Shown: positions 56,056 through 64,000 of the stretch, piece by piece | Position numbering within the stretch: position 1 is the first letter of the stretch | Layout of the letters: each line of letters begins with the position of its first letter | From: Pseudomonas sp. B21-040 | GTDB taxonomy: Bacteria > Pseudomonadota > Gammaproteobacteria > Pseudomonadales > Pseudomonadaceae | Assembly (NCBI RefSeq): GCF_024748695.1 | Contig: NZ_CP087176.1 | Coordinates: forward strand, 5,449,501 to 5,513,500 | Direction of reading: 5' to 3' | DNA length: 64,000 nt | Translations under genes and position numbers: made by a program | The notes under the pieces: model-generated | Database searches by the model: none | Seen by the model: the letters and a program-made list of their open reading frames with translations, nothing else | Told to the model about the DNA's origin: nothing

Positions 56056-57601
56056 TGCAAAATCCTTGCTCACCGCCCTGCTGCCCCTGGTCTCCGACCT
56101 GTCTCGCGAATTGCCCGAAGGCGAGCGTTATCGCCGCCTGCTCGAAGCCATGCGCGCCTTGCTCCCTTGCGATGCCGCAGCCCTGCTGCGCCTTGATGGC
56201 GATTGGCTGGTGCCCTTGGCCGTCGACGGGTTGAGTACCGACACCCTGGGGCGACGCTTCAAAGTCAGCGAACACCCGCGCTTCGAGGCATTGCTCAGCA
56301 GCCACGGCCCCACCCGCTTTGCCGCCGACAGCGGCCTGCCGGACCCTTACGACGGGCTGGTCGAAGGCCTCGATGATCATCTGGAAGTCCACGACTGCAT
56401 GGGATGCCCGCTGTTTATCGACGAGCGCCCATGGGGTTTGCTGACCCTCGATGCCCTCGATCCGGAACAGTTTGAACCCATCGAACTGGACGCCCTGCAA
56501 GCCTTTGCCAGCCTCGCTGCGGCCACGGTCAACGCTGCCGAGCGCATCGAGCGCCTGGCCAATCGCGCCGAAGACGAACACCAGCGCGCCGAGGTTTACC
56601 GTCAAGCCAGTGGTCAGCAGGACCGCGAGATGATCGGCCAGAGCAAGGCCCACAAGCGTCTGGTGGAAGAAATCAATCTGGTGGGCGGCAGTGACCTGAC
56701 CGTGTTGATCACCGGCGAAACCGGCGTCGGCAAGGAACTGGTGGCGCAGGCGATTCACGCCGCCTCTGCACGAGCCGACAAACCCATCATCAGCCTCAAC
56801 TGCGCGGCGCTACCGGACACATTGGTCGAGAGCGAATTGTTCGGTCACGTGCGGGGCGCCTTTACTGGCGCAACAAGTGATCGTCGCGGCAAGTTTGAGC
56901 TGGCCAATGGCGGCACGCTGTTTCTCGATGAAGTCGGTGAATTGTCACTGACAGTGCAAGCCAAGCTGTTGCGAGTGCTCCAAAGCGGTCAGTTGCAGCG
57001 CCTGGGCTCGGACAAGGAACACCAGGTGGATGTGCGGCTGATCGCGGCCACCAACCGCGACCTGGCCGAAGAAGTGCGCAACGGTCGCTACCGTGCCGAC
57101 TTCTACCACCGTTTGAGCGTTTACCCCTTGCTGGTACCGGCGCTGCGCGATCGCGGGCGGGACGTGTTGCTGCTCAGTGGCTACTTTCTTGAGCAAAATC
57201 GCTCGCGCATGGGCCTCAACAGCCTGCGTTTGAGCAGCGACGCGCAGACCGCATTGCTGGCGTACAACTGGCCAGGGAATGTGCGTGAGCTGGAGCATTT
57301 GATTGGTCGAAGCTCACTCAAAGCGCTGGGCAACTGCAAGGATCGCCCGAAGATTCTCAGTTTGAGTGCAGCGGACCTGGACTTGCCCACTGGCAGTGTC
57401 GAGGCTATCACCGAGCAACCGGTGGCCAACCCTGTGGTGCTGGTGTCTGGCGATTTGCGTGAAGCCACCGAGAACTATCAACGGCAATTGATCAGTAGTT
57501 GCCTGGAGCGGCACCAAGACAACTGGGCCAGCGCGGCCCGTGAGCTAGGCCTGGACCGGGCGAATCTTGGGCGCATGGCCAAGCGGTTGGGGATGAAATA
57601 A
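56051..57601 (+). CDS. norR: Nitric oxide-responsive sigma54 activator NorR
   Basis: 516 residues. The N-terminal GAF domain (about 20-170) senses NO through a non-heme iron. The AAA+ domain has Walker A GETGVGKE and the sigma54 contact loop GAFTGA (in [12 protein letters not shown]), plus [10 protein letters not shown]. The Fis-type helix-turn-helix is at the end ([20 protein letters not shown]). The ATG has GGAG 5 bases upstream and lies inside the third NorR-type site, hinting at autorepression. Confidence 0.95.
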   Translation: MTAKSLLTALLPLVSDLSRELPEGERYRRLLEAMRALLPCDAAALLRLDGDWLVPLAVDGLSTDTLGRRFKVSEHPRFEALLSSHGPTRFAADSGLPDPYDGLVEGLDDHLEVHDCMGCPLFIDERPWGLLTLDALDPEQFEPIELDALQAFASLAAATVNAAERIERLANRAEDEHQRAEVYRQASGQQDREMIGQSKAHKRLVEEINLVGGSDLTVLITGETGVGKELVAQAIHAASARADKPIISLNCAALPDTLVESELFGHVRGAFTGATSDRRGKFELANGGTLFLDEVGELSLTVQAKLLRVLQSGQLQRLGSDKEHQVDVRLIAATNRDLAEEVRNGRYRADFYHRLSVYPLLVPALRDRGRDVLLLSGYFLEQNRSRMGLNSLRLSSDAQTALLAYNWPGNVRELEHLIGRSSLKALGNCKDRPKILSLSAADLDLPTGSVEAITEQPVANPVVLVSGDLREATENYQRQLISSCLERHQDNWASAARELGLDRANLGRMAKRLGMK

Positions 57602-57610
57602 CTCGGTCCC

Positions 57611-57757
57611 TGTAGCAGCTGCCGAGCCTGCGAGGCTGCGTTCGAAGACGCAGTCCTCGCCAATCCATCGGCTGCGTTGTATCTGATACATCCGGGATTC
57701 AGGGTTTACGGCTGCTTCGCAACCGGACGCAGCCTCGCAGGCTCGGCAGCTGCTACA
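57611..57757. repeat. 30-bp perfect inverted repeat pair
   Basis: 57611-57640 (TGTAGCAGCTGCCGAGCCTG onward) is the exact reverse complement of 57728-57757, with 87 bases between. This is a REPIN-like unit of a different class from the GGGCTTGCCC family. It fills the norR/cheV gap. Confidence 0.85.
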
Positions 57758-57882
57758 AAGAATGCATTCACCGATGTGCGACGCAAAGCCCCTAAAGCCT
57801 GCCCGCTACAAGTCGATAACCCGATATCGGTAGTTGTGGGCGATCCCGCAATCGCCCATCACCTTTTCCACAGAAGGTTTTT

Positions 57883-58785
57883 ATGTCCACCAATAAAGCC
57901 CGCGCAGATTCACTTTCGCTTTTGCTGTTCACGTTGCGCAGCGGCAAGCTGATGGCGATCAACCTGCTGAAAGTCAGTGAAATCATCCCTTGCCCGCCGC
58001 TGACCCGGCTGCCGGAGTCGCATCCCCACGTTAAAGGCATCGCCACCCTGCGCGGCGCCTCGTTGTCGGTGATCGACCTGAGCCGTGCCATTGGCGAGCG
58101 CCCGCTGGAAGATCCGAACGGTGGCTGCCTGATCGTCACCGACGTCAGCCGCTCCAAGCAGGGCCTGCATGTTCAGGCCGTGAGCAAGATCGTCCATTGC
58201 CTGACCACCGATATCCGCCCACCGCCCTTTGGTTCCGGCGGCGTGCGCTCGTACATCACCGGCGTGACCTCGGTCGACGGTACGCTGGTGCAAGTGCTGG
58301 ACATCGAAAAAGTCATCCACGGCATCGCTCCGGCGCAAATCGAATCGGCCCCGACCGAGCTGAGCATGGAAGACGCCGAAGTCTTGGGCAACGCCCGCAT
58401 TCTGGTGGTCGATGACAGCCAGGTTGCCCTGCAACAATCGGTGCACACCCTGCGCAACCTCGGCCTGCAATGCCACACCGCCCGCAGCGCCAAGGAAGCC
58501 ATCGACTGCCTGCTCGACCTGCAAGGCACCGCTTCGCAGATCAACCTGATCGTCTCGGACATCGAAATGTCGGAAATGGACGGCTACGCCTTCACCCGCA
58601 CCCTGCGCGAAACGCCGGACTTCTCGCACCTGTATGTGCTGTTGCACACGTCTTTGGACAGTGCGATGAACAGCGAAAAAGCGCGTTTGGCCGGAGCTAA
58701 CGCCGTGCTGACCAAATTCTCTTCGCCAGAGCTGACCAAATGCCTGATCGAGGCAGCCAAGGCTGTCGCTGAACAAGGTCATTAA
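57883..58785 (+). CDS. cheV: Chemotaxis coupling protein CheV
   Basis: 300 residues. A CheW-like domain (1-160; LTRLPESHPHVKGIATLRGA, SYITGVTSVDGTLVQVLD) is fused to a receiver domain (about 170-300) with LVVDDSQ, the phospho-acceptor Asp in LIVSDIEMSEMDG and the conserved Lys in LTKFSSPE. It couples chemoreceptors to CheA and may adapt by phosphorylation. Monocistronic or followed 3 bases later by the GNAT gene. Confidence 0.93.
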   Translation: MSTNKARADSLSLLLFTLRSGKLMAINLLKVSEIIPCPPLTRLPESHPHVKGIATLRGASLSVIDLSRAIGERPLEDPNGGCLIVTDVSRSKQGLHVQAVSKIVHCLTTDIRPPPFGSGGVRSYITGVTSVDGTLVQVLDIEKVIHGIAPAQIESAPTELSMEDAEVLGNARILVVDDSQVALQQSVHTLRNLGLQCHTARSAKEAIDCLLDLQGTASQINLIVSDIEMSEMDGYAFTRTLRETPDFSHLYVLLHTSLDSAMNSEKARLAGANAVLTKFSSPELTKCLIEAAKAVAEQGH

Positions 58786-58788
58786 CAG

Positions 58789-59271
58789 GTGGCCGAGGGC
58801 TTTTGCTTTTTGATGCGGCGCAACCTCGCGCAAGGTGTGCCGCCGATTACCTGGCCTCAAGGGATAGTCCTCAGCCCCTACCGGCCTGAATTGGCCGAAG
58901 CCGTTCATCGCTTGATGGAACAGGGTTATCTCGAAGGTGGCGGCCGCGTGCCAGCGCTGGAACTGTGGCAACAGCGGTTTGAAACCGATCCCGAATACGA
59001 TCCCTCCTTGTGTTTCATTGCGCTGGATGCCGACGGTGTCGTTGGCGTGTGCCAGTGCTGGACCAGCGCCTTCATCAAGAACCTTGTCGTGCATCCGCGA
59101 GCACAAGGCCAAGGGCTTGGCCGCACTTTATTGCTGCACGCGTTCAATGTGTTTCAGCAACGCCGCGAGGGTTTTGTCGACCTGAAGGTATTGGAAGACA
59201 ACCTTCGAGCGCAGCGTTTGTATGAAAGTGCCGGGATGGTTGTGGTTCGCCGGGAACCTGTCCCGATGTGA
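58789..59271 (+). CDS. GNAT-family N-acetyltransferase
   Basis: 160 residues with the acetyl-CoA loop VVHPRAQGQGLGRTLLLHA and the late LEDNLRAQRLYESAGM, typical of GNAT enzymes. The substrate is unknown. The GTG at 58789 lies 3 bases after the cheV stop; an in-frame ATG at 58813 (MRRNLAQGV) is an alternative. Probably co-transcribed with cheV. Confidence 0.85.
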   Translation: MAEGFCFLMRRNLAQGVPPITWPQGIVLSPYRPELAEAVHRLMEQGYLEGGGRVPALELWQQRFETDPEYDPSLCFIALDADGVVGVCQCWTSAFIKNLVVHPRAQGQGLGRTLLLHAFNVFQQRREGFVDLKVLEDNLRAQRLYESAGMVVVRREPVPM

Positions 59272-59313
59272 CAGACTCAGACCTTGGTCAATCACCCCCA
59301 AGGATGCCCGAAC

Positions 59314-59640
59314 ATGAAAGCCGTCAGCCTGACCTTCCTCTGCCTCAGCGCCCTCGCCTCCCAGGCCCAGGCTTCCAGCCCCGACGCCTGGGCAGCCTAC
59401 GACAAAGCGGTACTCACCCGTTGCACCAAGGCCAGCAGCCTGAAAAATGCCAAGCCCGTCGGCAACCCTGCGCAATTCGATGATCGGGTCGACTACACCG
59501 CCCTCCTGCTGCAAGGCCAATACCCGCAAAAACACATGAAAGGCCAGCAAGGCACTGAACTGTGCCTCTACAACAAAAAGACCAAAACCGCCTACGTGAC
59601 CGAATGGGACTCGATCCGTCCGACTGCCAAGGCCCAGTGA
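59314..59640 (+). CDS. Small exported protein of unknown function
   Basis: 108 residues. A cleavable signal peptide is clear: MKAVSLTFLCLSALASQAQA, with a likely cut after AQA. The mature part has two Cys (LTRCTKASS and ELCLYNKKTK) that could form a disulfide. The ATG at 59314 is preferred because an earlier one at 59284 would mask the signal. I do not recognise the family. Confidence 0.78.
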   Translation: MKAVSLTFLCLSALASQAQASSPDAWAAYDKAVLTRCTKASSLKNAKPVGNPAQFDDRVDYTALLLQGQYPQKHMKGQQGTELCLYNKKTKTAYVTEWDSIRPTAKAQ

Positions 59641-59723
59641 GTGGCGTACAACTTGCTTCAAGACCGAGCGCTGCGGCGACATTCTGTCGCCACTTCATGC
59701 GTTAACAGGCGGTCCGGTAATCC

Positions 59724-60473
59724 ATGAACACAACGTTTTCCTGCGTAGGTTGCGGCAAGTGCTGCAATGACCACCACGTCCCGCTGACGCTGGCGGAAGC
59801 CCGGATGTGGGCGGCCGATGGCGGTCAGGTGATCGTGCTCGTCGAGGGTTTCCTGGGGAACGGCCTGGGCCTGCCGGCGCAGCAACGCGAACATGCCGAA
59901 CGCCGTTCGGTGGTGGTTCGAAGCGGCGCGTCCGAGGCCTATGTGGCGATCACCTTTGCCGCCTACAACGTCGGTCCCTGCCGGAATCTTGACGAAGACA
60001 ACCTGTGCCGCATTTACCAACGCCGACCGCTGGTGTGCCGCATCTACCCGGCGGAAATCAACCCACACATCATGCTGGACACGGCGACCAAGGACTGCCC
60101 GCCCGAGTCGTGGGAACAAGGCCCGGACTTGATCATCGACGGCGAAATGGTCGATCAGGAACTGAAAGAGCTGATCCTGCGTTCGCGCCAGGCGGATCGT
60201 GATGATGTCCAGGCCAAGGACGCGATTTGCGCGTTATTGGGCATTCGCACGACAGCGCTGAAGGGCGATGGATTTACGGCCTATCTGCCAGACATGACGG
60301 CATTTGCCAATGTCATCGACCACGTAACAGCACAACCGTTGGCAGCGTCAGGGGCTGACTGGGTGTTTCATGTGTCGGGAGATGAAATTGCCGGGCAAGT
60401 GCAGGCGGCAGGTGCGCAACTGGTGACCGAAGCGCCGGTGAACTACGCGTTTATTTCGTTGCGGGCGGCTTGA
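59724..60473 (+). CDS. YkgJ-type cysteine-cluster protein
   Basis: 249 residues. The N-terminal CVGCGKCC and the later CRNLDEDNLCRIYQRRPLVC region supply the eight or so Cys of the Fe-S/Zn-binding CxxCxxCC family (PF03692). The C-terminal half is an unassigned alpha/beta region. Metal binding is expected; the biological role is not known. Confidence 0.82.
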   Translation: MNTTFSCVGCGKCCNDHHVPLTLAEARMWAADGGQVIVLVEGFLGNGLGLPAQQREHAERRSVVVRSGASEAYVAITFAAYNVGPCRNLDEDNLCRIYQRRPLVCRIYPAEINPHIMLDTATKDCPPESWEQGPDLIIDGEMVDQELKELILRSRQADRDDVQAKDAICALLGIRTTALKGDGFTAYLPDMTAFANVIDHVTAQPLAASGADWVFHVSGDEIAGQVQAAGAQLVTEAPVNYAFISLRAA

Positions 60474-60540
60474 GAGGCCCGGCTCCAGACGTCGGAGCCA
60501 CCGCACAACTCCATTGCACAATGGCCCGTCACCGATAGAA

Positions 60541-61680
60541 CTAGCGGGCCGTGACCGCCAGGCATTCCACTTCTACTTTCGCACCCGCAACCAACTGGCC
60601 GGCAAACGTCGTACGAGCCGGCAAACGGTCCCCCGGGAAGTAACTGCGATACACAGTACTCATGGCGGAAAAATCCTTGATGTCAGCCAGGATGACCGTG
60701 CATTTGGCCACTTGGACCAGGGATGAACCATTGCCTTGCAATGCCGCACGCAAGTTCTCCATGGCCTGGGTCGTTTGCGGTCCGATGCCGCCCTTGACCA
60801 ATTTGCCATCAGCTCCGAGGCCGATCACCCCGGACAGGTAAACCGTGTGCCCCACCTGCACCGCATCGGAAAATGGCAGGCCTTCTTCATTAGGAAAGTA
60901 ACGGGGTGCATCGGTAGTCACGGGGGGCAAGTAACGCTGGGTTATCGCCTGGTACTGGCCATTTCGCTTGAGACGCTCAAGGCCAGTATTCAGGTTATCG
61001 CGCAACGCGGTGTCGTTATTGCGCACCCCCATTGCCACACCGCTGCCCAACATAGGATCGTCGAGCACAGGACCGGCAAAGTCGAATGCCTGTCCTTGAG
61101 GCTGGCTCAAAAATGCGTGGGTAATTTCGATCGTGTCCTGCAGGGTTGCGTCGATTTCGCCCGCCTGCAAACTGGCAATCAGTTGATCATTCAAATTGAA
61201 ACTGCGCACCGTCACCCCGGCCTCAGCCCAACGGGTTTTGGCGAACGTCTCGCGGCTGGTGCCCGCCAGAACACCGACGCGCTTGCCTTTGAGCGAGACC
61301 ACCGACGGTTGCAAACCGGAACCTTGACGCGCCACCAGTCGGCTGCTCAACGGGTAAAGGTTCTCGGTGAAGTCGATCCGCTCACGTCGCGCCGCCGTAG
61401 CGGTCATCGGCATGATGACGTCGAAACGCCTGGCTTCAAGGGCAGCGATATTGGTGGCGTAAGCCTGGTCGATCCAGACACAGCGGGCATTGAGTTCGGC
61501 ACACAAGGCGTTGCCCAAATCGATGTTCAACCCGACCAGTTCGCCATTTTCATTACGGCTTTCAAATGGCGGAACCAGGGCTTCGACCCCAAAACGGATC
61601 TGTGGGTCAGGTTTAGAAGACACACAACCGGTGGTCAGGAGCACCAGCGACAGGACGGTGAGCGTTTTTAGCAGAGGCAT
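60541..61680 (-). CDS. Solute-binding lipoprotein fused to a Rid domain
   Basis: 379 residues. The N-terminus is a lipoprotein signal (LTVLSLVLLTTGC). Residues about 25-255 are an SBP_bac_3 amino-acid-binding domain (FGVEALVPPFESRNENGELV, GLNIDLGNALCAELNA). Residues about 260-379 are a complete Rid/YjgF domain (VGHTVYLSGVIGLGADGKLV, LPARTTFAGQLVAGAKVEV) with the conserved Arg. The combination puts an imine deaminase-like fold in the periplasm. No ABC permease genes are adjacent. Both domains read as intact. Confidence 0.88.
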   Translation of the reverse strand: MPLLKTLTVLSLVLLTTGCVSSKPDPQIRFGVEALVPPFESRNENGELVGLNIDLGNALCAELNARCVWIDQAYATNIAALEARRFDVIMPMTATAARRERIDFTENLYPLSSRLVARQGSGLQPSVVSLKGKRVGVLAGTSRETFAKTRWAEAGVTVRSFNLNDQLIASLQAGEIDATLQDTIEITHAFLSQPQGQAFDFAGPVLDDPMLGSGVAMGVRNNDTALRDNLNTGLERLKRNGQYQAITQRYLPPVTTDAPRYFPNEEGLPFSDAVQVGHTVYLSGVIGLGADGKLVKGGIGPQTTQAMENLRAALQGNGSSLVQVAKCTVILADIKDFSAMSTVYRSYFPGDRLPARTTFAGQLVAGAKVEVECLAVTAR

Positions 61681-61821
61681 TTCAGTGGCTTCGTCGAGAA
61701 TTCTTGGAAACGAATCTTCGACGAAGGGTCACCAACCTTCCCAGAGGACAAGTCGCTCATCCTTGTGGGAACTGTCTCGGCATCAGACAGATTTCTTTCC
61801 AGCAGAAAACATAACCGAGGG

Positions 61822-62079
61822 TCAACGCTTACCCATCGAACGACGCGTGCCCGGAGGTGCTGCGCCTGGCGTCTTGGTATGCCCATTCTTCGCGCCATTC
61901 TTGTACCAAGGCTGGTTGGCGTTCTTGGCGGCGGCCAATTCACCCGGTTTGAACGGGAACTTGAATGCCGGGATCGCGGCTTTGGTTTCGCTGTCTGCGC
62001 TGGAGTCGACGCTGTCTGGCAGGTCTGCCTGGTCGTCGCTCAAAGCGTCGGCAACCGGCGGTTGTGTCGGGGAAGTCAT
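61822..62079 (-). CDS. Small proline-rich basic-tailed protein
   Basis: 85 residues, disordered in look: an acidic N-terminal third (DALSDDQADLPDSVDSS) and a basic Gly/Pro/Lys tail ending RRSMGKR. GGAG lies 5-6 bases before the ATG. No homologue is known to me. It could be a real small gene, but codon evidence is limited at this length. Confidence 0.55.
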   Translation of the reverse strand: MTSPTQPPVADALSDDQADLPDSVDSSADSETKAAIPAFKFPFKPGELAAAKNANQPWYKNGAKNGHTKTPGAAPPGTRRSMGKR

Positions 62080-62212
62080 GAAAGCTCCGGGTGGTGCACA
62101 TAGAGTCGGGCCCGGTCAGCGAGCCGCGAAAGGCGGCAGTATACCTGTGTCGAGAGCTGCAAGCTTCACGCCGCGAGCGAGTCCGTCGGGTTTTGTGTTG
62201 ACTGAACTGCCG

Positions 62213-62281
62213 CCATCGCGGGCAAGCCCGGCTCCCACAAGGACCCAACGTATCTGTAGGAGCCGAGCTTGCTCGCGATGA
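62213..62281. repeat. REPIN
   Basis: CATCGCGGGCAAGCCCGGCT (from 62213) and the facing GGAGCCGAGCTTGCTCGCGA (to 62278) are a REP pair of the same class as at 4135. Confidence 0.8.
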
Positions 62282-62338
62282 ACGATAACGCGGTCAACCT
62301 GACCGAACGCCATGCAAGCAAAATCAAGATCCCTCCCA

Positions 62339-62358
62339 AACTGACAGCGCCGTCAGTT
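62339..62358. promoter_or_regulatory. Operator-like dyad upstream of the RND operon
   Basis: AACTGAC-AGCGCC-GTCAGTT has perfect 7-base arms. Two more CTGAC half-sites follow within 30 bases (62371 and 62380). It resembles a TetR/MarR operator; no regulator gene is in view. Confidence 0.45.
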
Positions 62359-62449
62359 AGCAGTCACCCTCCTGACGGGCTGACAGGGTTATAAAGGAGG
62401 GTATAAACCTGAAAACTCCCCCTATCCCTTAGCCCGGCGCCCCACTCGC

Positions 62450-63610
62450 ATGCAAATTCAGAAAAAAACCGCCTTGATCGCCGGTCTGCTTATTGCTTTG
62501 GCCGCGTGGGGCACCTGGTATGTCGTCAAGCCCGCCACGGCGAAGCTCGCTGCGCCTGCGGCCATCCCGGTGCGCGTGGTCAACGTTGTTGAAAAAGACG
62601 TCCCACGTTATGTCAGCGGCATCGGTTCGGTGCTGTCCTTGCACAGCGTTGTGGTGCGTCCGCAAATTGACGGCATCCTCACCAAAATCCTGGTCAAGGA
62701 AGGCCAACTGGTGAACAAAGGGGACTTGCTCGCGACCATCGACGACCGCTCGATCCGCGCCAGCCTCGATCAGACCCGTGCGCAACTGGGTGAAAGCCAG
62801 GCTCAATTGGAAGTCGCACAGGTCAACCTCAAGCGGTACAAATTACTGACGGTCGACGATGGGGTTTCCAAGCAGACCTACGACCAGCAACAAGCGCTGG
62901 TCAATCAGCTCAAGGCCACGGCGCAAGGCAATCAGGCGTCAATCGACGCCGCTCAGGTGCAACTCTCCTACACACAGATTCGCTCCCCGGTCACCGGGCG
63001 CGTCGGTATTCGTACGGTGGATGAAGGCAACTTCCTGCGCATGACCGACGCCCAAGGTCTGTTCACCGTGACCCAGATCGACCCGATCGCCGTCGAGTTC
63101 TCCTTGCCGCAGCAAATGCTGCCGACCCTGCAAGGGCTGATCGGCGACCCACAACGCGCACAAGTGAAAGCCTACATCGGCGCCGACACCGACGGTGAAA
63201 CCGGCAACCTGCTGGGCGAAGGTCACCTGACCCTGATCGATAACCAGATCAACGCCAATACCGGGACCATCCGCGCCAAGGCCGAATTCAACAACCCCGG
63301 ACAGAAACTCTGGCCCGGCCTGCTGGTAACGGTAAAAATTCAGACAGCCCTGGAGAAAGATGCGCTGGTGGTGCCGCCCACCGTCGTACAGCGGGGCCTC
63401 GATCAACATTTCGTGTACCGGGTCAACGGTGACAAAGTTGAAGCCGTCAACGTGCAGGTCGTCGCTCAAGGCAGCGGCCAGGACATCATCAAAGGCGTGA
63501 AACAGGGCGATGTGCTGGTCAGTGATGGCCAGTCGCGGCTCAAGCCTGGTTCAACCGTGCAAGTGCTGACCGACCCGCCGCAAGTGGTGCAATCGGAGTC
63601 GAAACCATGA
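62450..63610 (+). CDS. RND efflux periplasmic adaptor
   Basis: 386 residues, membrane fusion protein (HlyD/MdtA type). An N-terminal membrane anchor ([20 protein letters not shown]) is followed by a lipoyl half ([20 protein letters not shown]), a coiled hairpin ([20 protein letters not shown]), the second lipoyl half ([20 protein letters not shown]) and beta-barrel domains. It bridges the pump and outer membrane channel. Stop overlaps the pump gene as ATGA. MdtA/MuxA-like, but the drug range cannot be read from sequence. Confidence 0.93.
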   Translation: MQIQKKTALIAGLLIALAAWGTWYVVKPATAKLAAPAAIPVRVVNVVEKDVPRYVSGIGSVLSLHSVVVRPQIDGILTKILVKEGQLVNKGDLLATIDDRSIRASLDQTRAQLGESQAQLEVAQVNLKRYKLLTVDDGVSKQTYDQQQALVNQLKATAQGNQASIDAAQVQLSYTQIRSPVTGRVGIRTVDEGNFLRMTDAQGLFTVTQIDPIAVEFSLPQQMLPTLQGLIGDPQRAQVKAYIGADTDGETGNLLGEGHLTLIDNQINANTGTIRAKAEFNNPGQKLWPGLLVTVKIQTALEKDALVVPPTVVQRGLDQHFVYRVNGDKVEAVNVQVVAQGSGQDIIKGVKQGDVLVSDGQSRLKPGSTVQVLTDPPQVVQSESKP

Positions 63611-64000
63611 AGGGCCACGGCTCAGTCTCGGCCTGGTGCATCGATCATCCGGTCGCCACTATCCTGCTGACCTTTGCTCTGGTGCTGCTCGGCGCCATCG
63701 CCTTCCCGCGCCTGCCGATTGCGCCGCTGCCGGAAGCGGAATTCCCGACTATCCAGGTGGCCGCGCAATTGCCCGGCGCCAGCCCGGAAACCATGGCCTC
63801 GTCGGTGGCCACGCCGCTTGAAGTGCAATTCAGCGCCATCCCCGGCGTGACGCAAATGACGTCGAGCAGCGCCTTGGGGTCGACCAACCTGACCCTGCAG
63901 TTCACCCTCGACAAAAGCATCGACACCGCCGCCCAGGAAGTCCAGGCCGCGATCAACACCGCCGCCGGCAAACTGCCCAAGGACATGCCCACGCTGCCAA
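63607..64000 (+). CDS. RND efflux pump, N-terminal part only
   Basis: 131 codons are visible before the window ends; the family is about 1030 residues. The start [20 protein letters not shown] has the first helix and the typical [14 protein letters not shown] motif ([20 protein letters not shown]), then the pore-domain start. Overlap with the adaptor supports a tripartite MdtABC/MuxABC-type pump. Confidence 0.93.
   Translation, partial: MKGHGSVSAWCIDHPVATILLTFALVLLGAIAFPRLPIAPLPEAEFPTIQVAAQLPGASPETMASSVATPLEVQFSAIPGVTQMTSSSALGSTNLTLQFTLDKSIDTAAQEVQAAINTAAGKLPKDMPTLP

Larger units (their letters stand above)
62080..62449. other. Upstream region of the RND efflux operon
   Basis: 370 bases with a REPIN and an operator-like dyad, and no gene that I can support. 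Confidence 0.6.

Overview
The window reads as a chromosomal segment of a fluorescent-group Pseudomonas. Gene content and order fit that genus: cysE-trmJ-suhB, queA-tgt-yajC-secD-secF, cyoABCDE, hmp/norR, and many REP/REPIN palindromes between genes. Most of the sequence is GC-rich core genome. The identification is an inference from gene content and repeats, since no search was run.

Layout. 1-2462: cysE (cut by the window edge), trmJ and suhB. 2491-4085: a complete IS1182-type insertion sequence sitting exactly in the TTCG loop of the suhB terminator. 4314-10399: a glycine-zipper protein, then the Sec accessory and queuosine genes, all on the minus strand. 10507-10591: tRNA-Leu(CAA). 10569 to about 23245: a roughly 12.7 kb island bounded by a repeated tRNA 3' end. 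It carries a P4-type integrase, a truncated second recombinase, a fossil toxin tail with its immunity gene, and a type VI secretion cargo set: hcp, vgrG, a DUF4123 adaptor, a 1631-residue RHS toxin and an immunity gene. hcp has a sigma54-type promoter and three upstream dyads that may bind an activator.

23396-27628: accessory genes, including a second T6SS cassette on the minus strand (PAAR, glycine-zipper effector, DUF7079 presumed immunity) and a DUF3077 gene preceded by a 38-codon ORF. 27963-33071: the fdsGBAD NAD-linked formate dehydrogenase operon. 33301-39750: a membrane protein, a PhoD-like phosphatase, a P-loop kinase-like protein, an acetylornithine-type aminotransferase divergent from a LysR regulator, and a PAS-GGDEF diguanylate cyclase.

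39770-45213: a cell-envelope methionine sulfoxide repair set (msrB-dipZ-msrA) divergent from a two-component system that probably controls it. 45368-48169: an unknown protein, a Rid protein and a MocR regulator. 48246-53100: the cytochrome bo3 oxidase operon. 53931-57601: dsbB, then hmp and norR facing away from each other with three NorR-type sites and a sigma54-like hmp promoter between them. 57883-62079: cheV, a GNAT enzyme, a small exported protein, a YkgJ-type cysteine-cluster protein, a solute-binding/Rid fusion lipoprotein and a small basic protein. 62450-64000: an RND efflux adaptor and the start of its pump.

The main accessory biology is interbacterial antagonism: two independent toxin/immunity cassettes and one fossil cassette lie within 16 kb at a tRNA-Leu integration site, with no T6SS structural genes in view. 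The cassettes would therefore be cargo for an apparatus encoded elsewhere.
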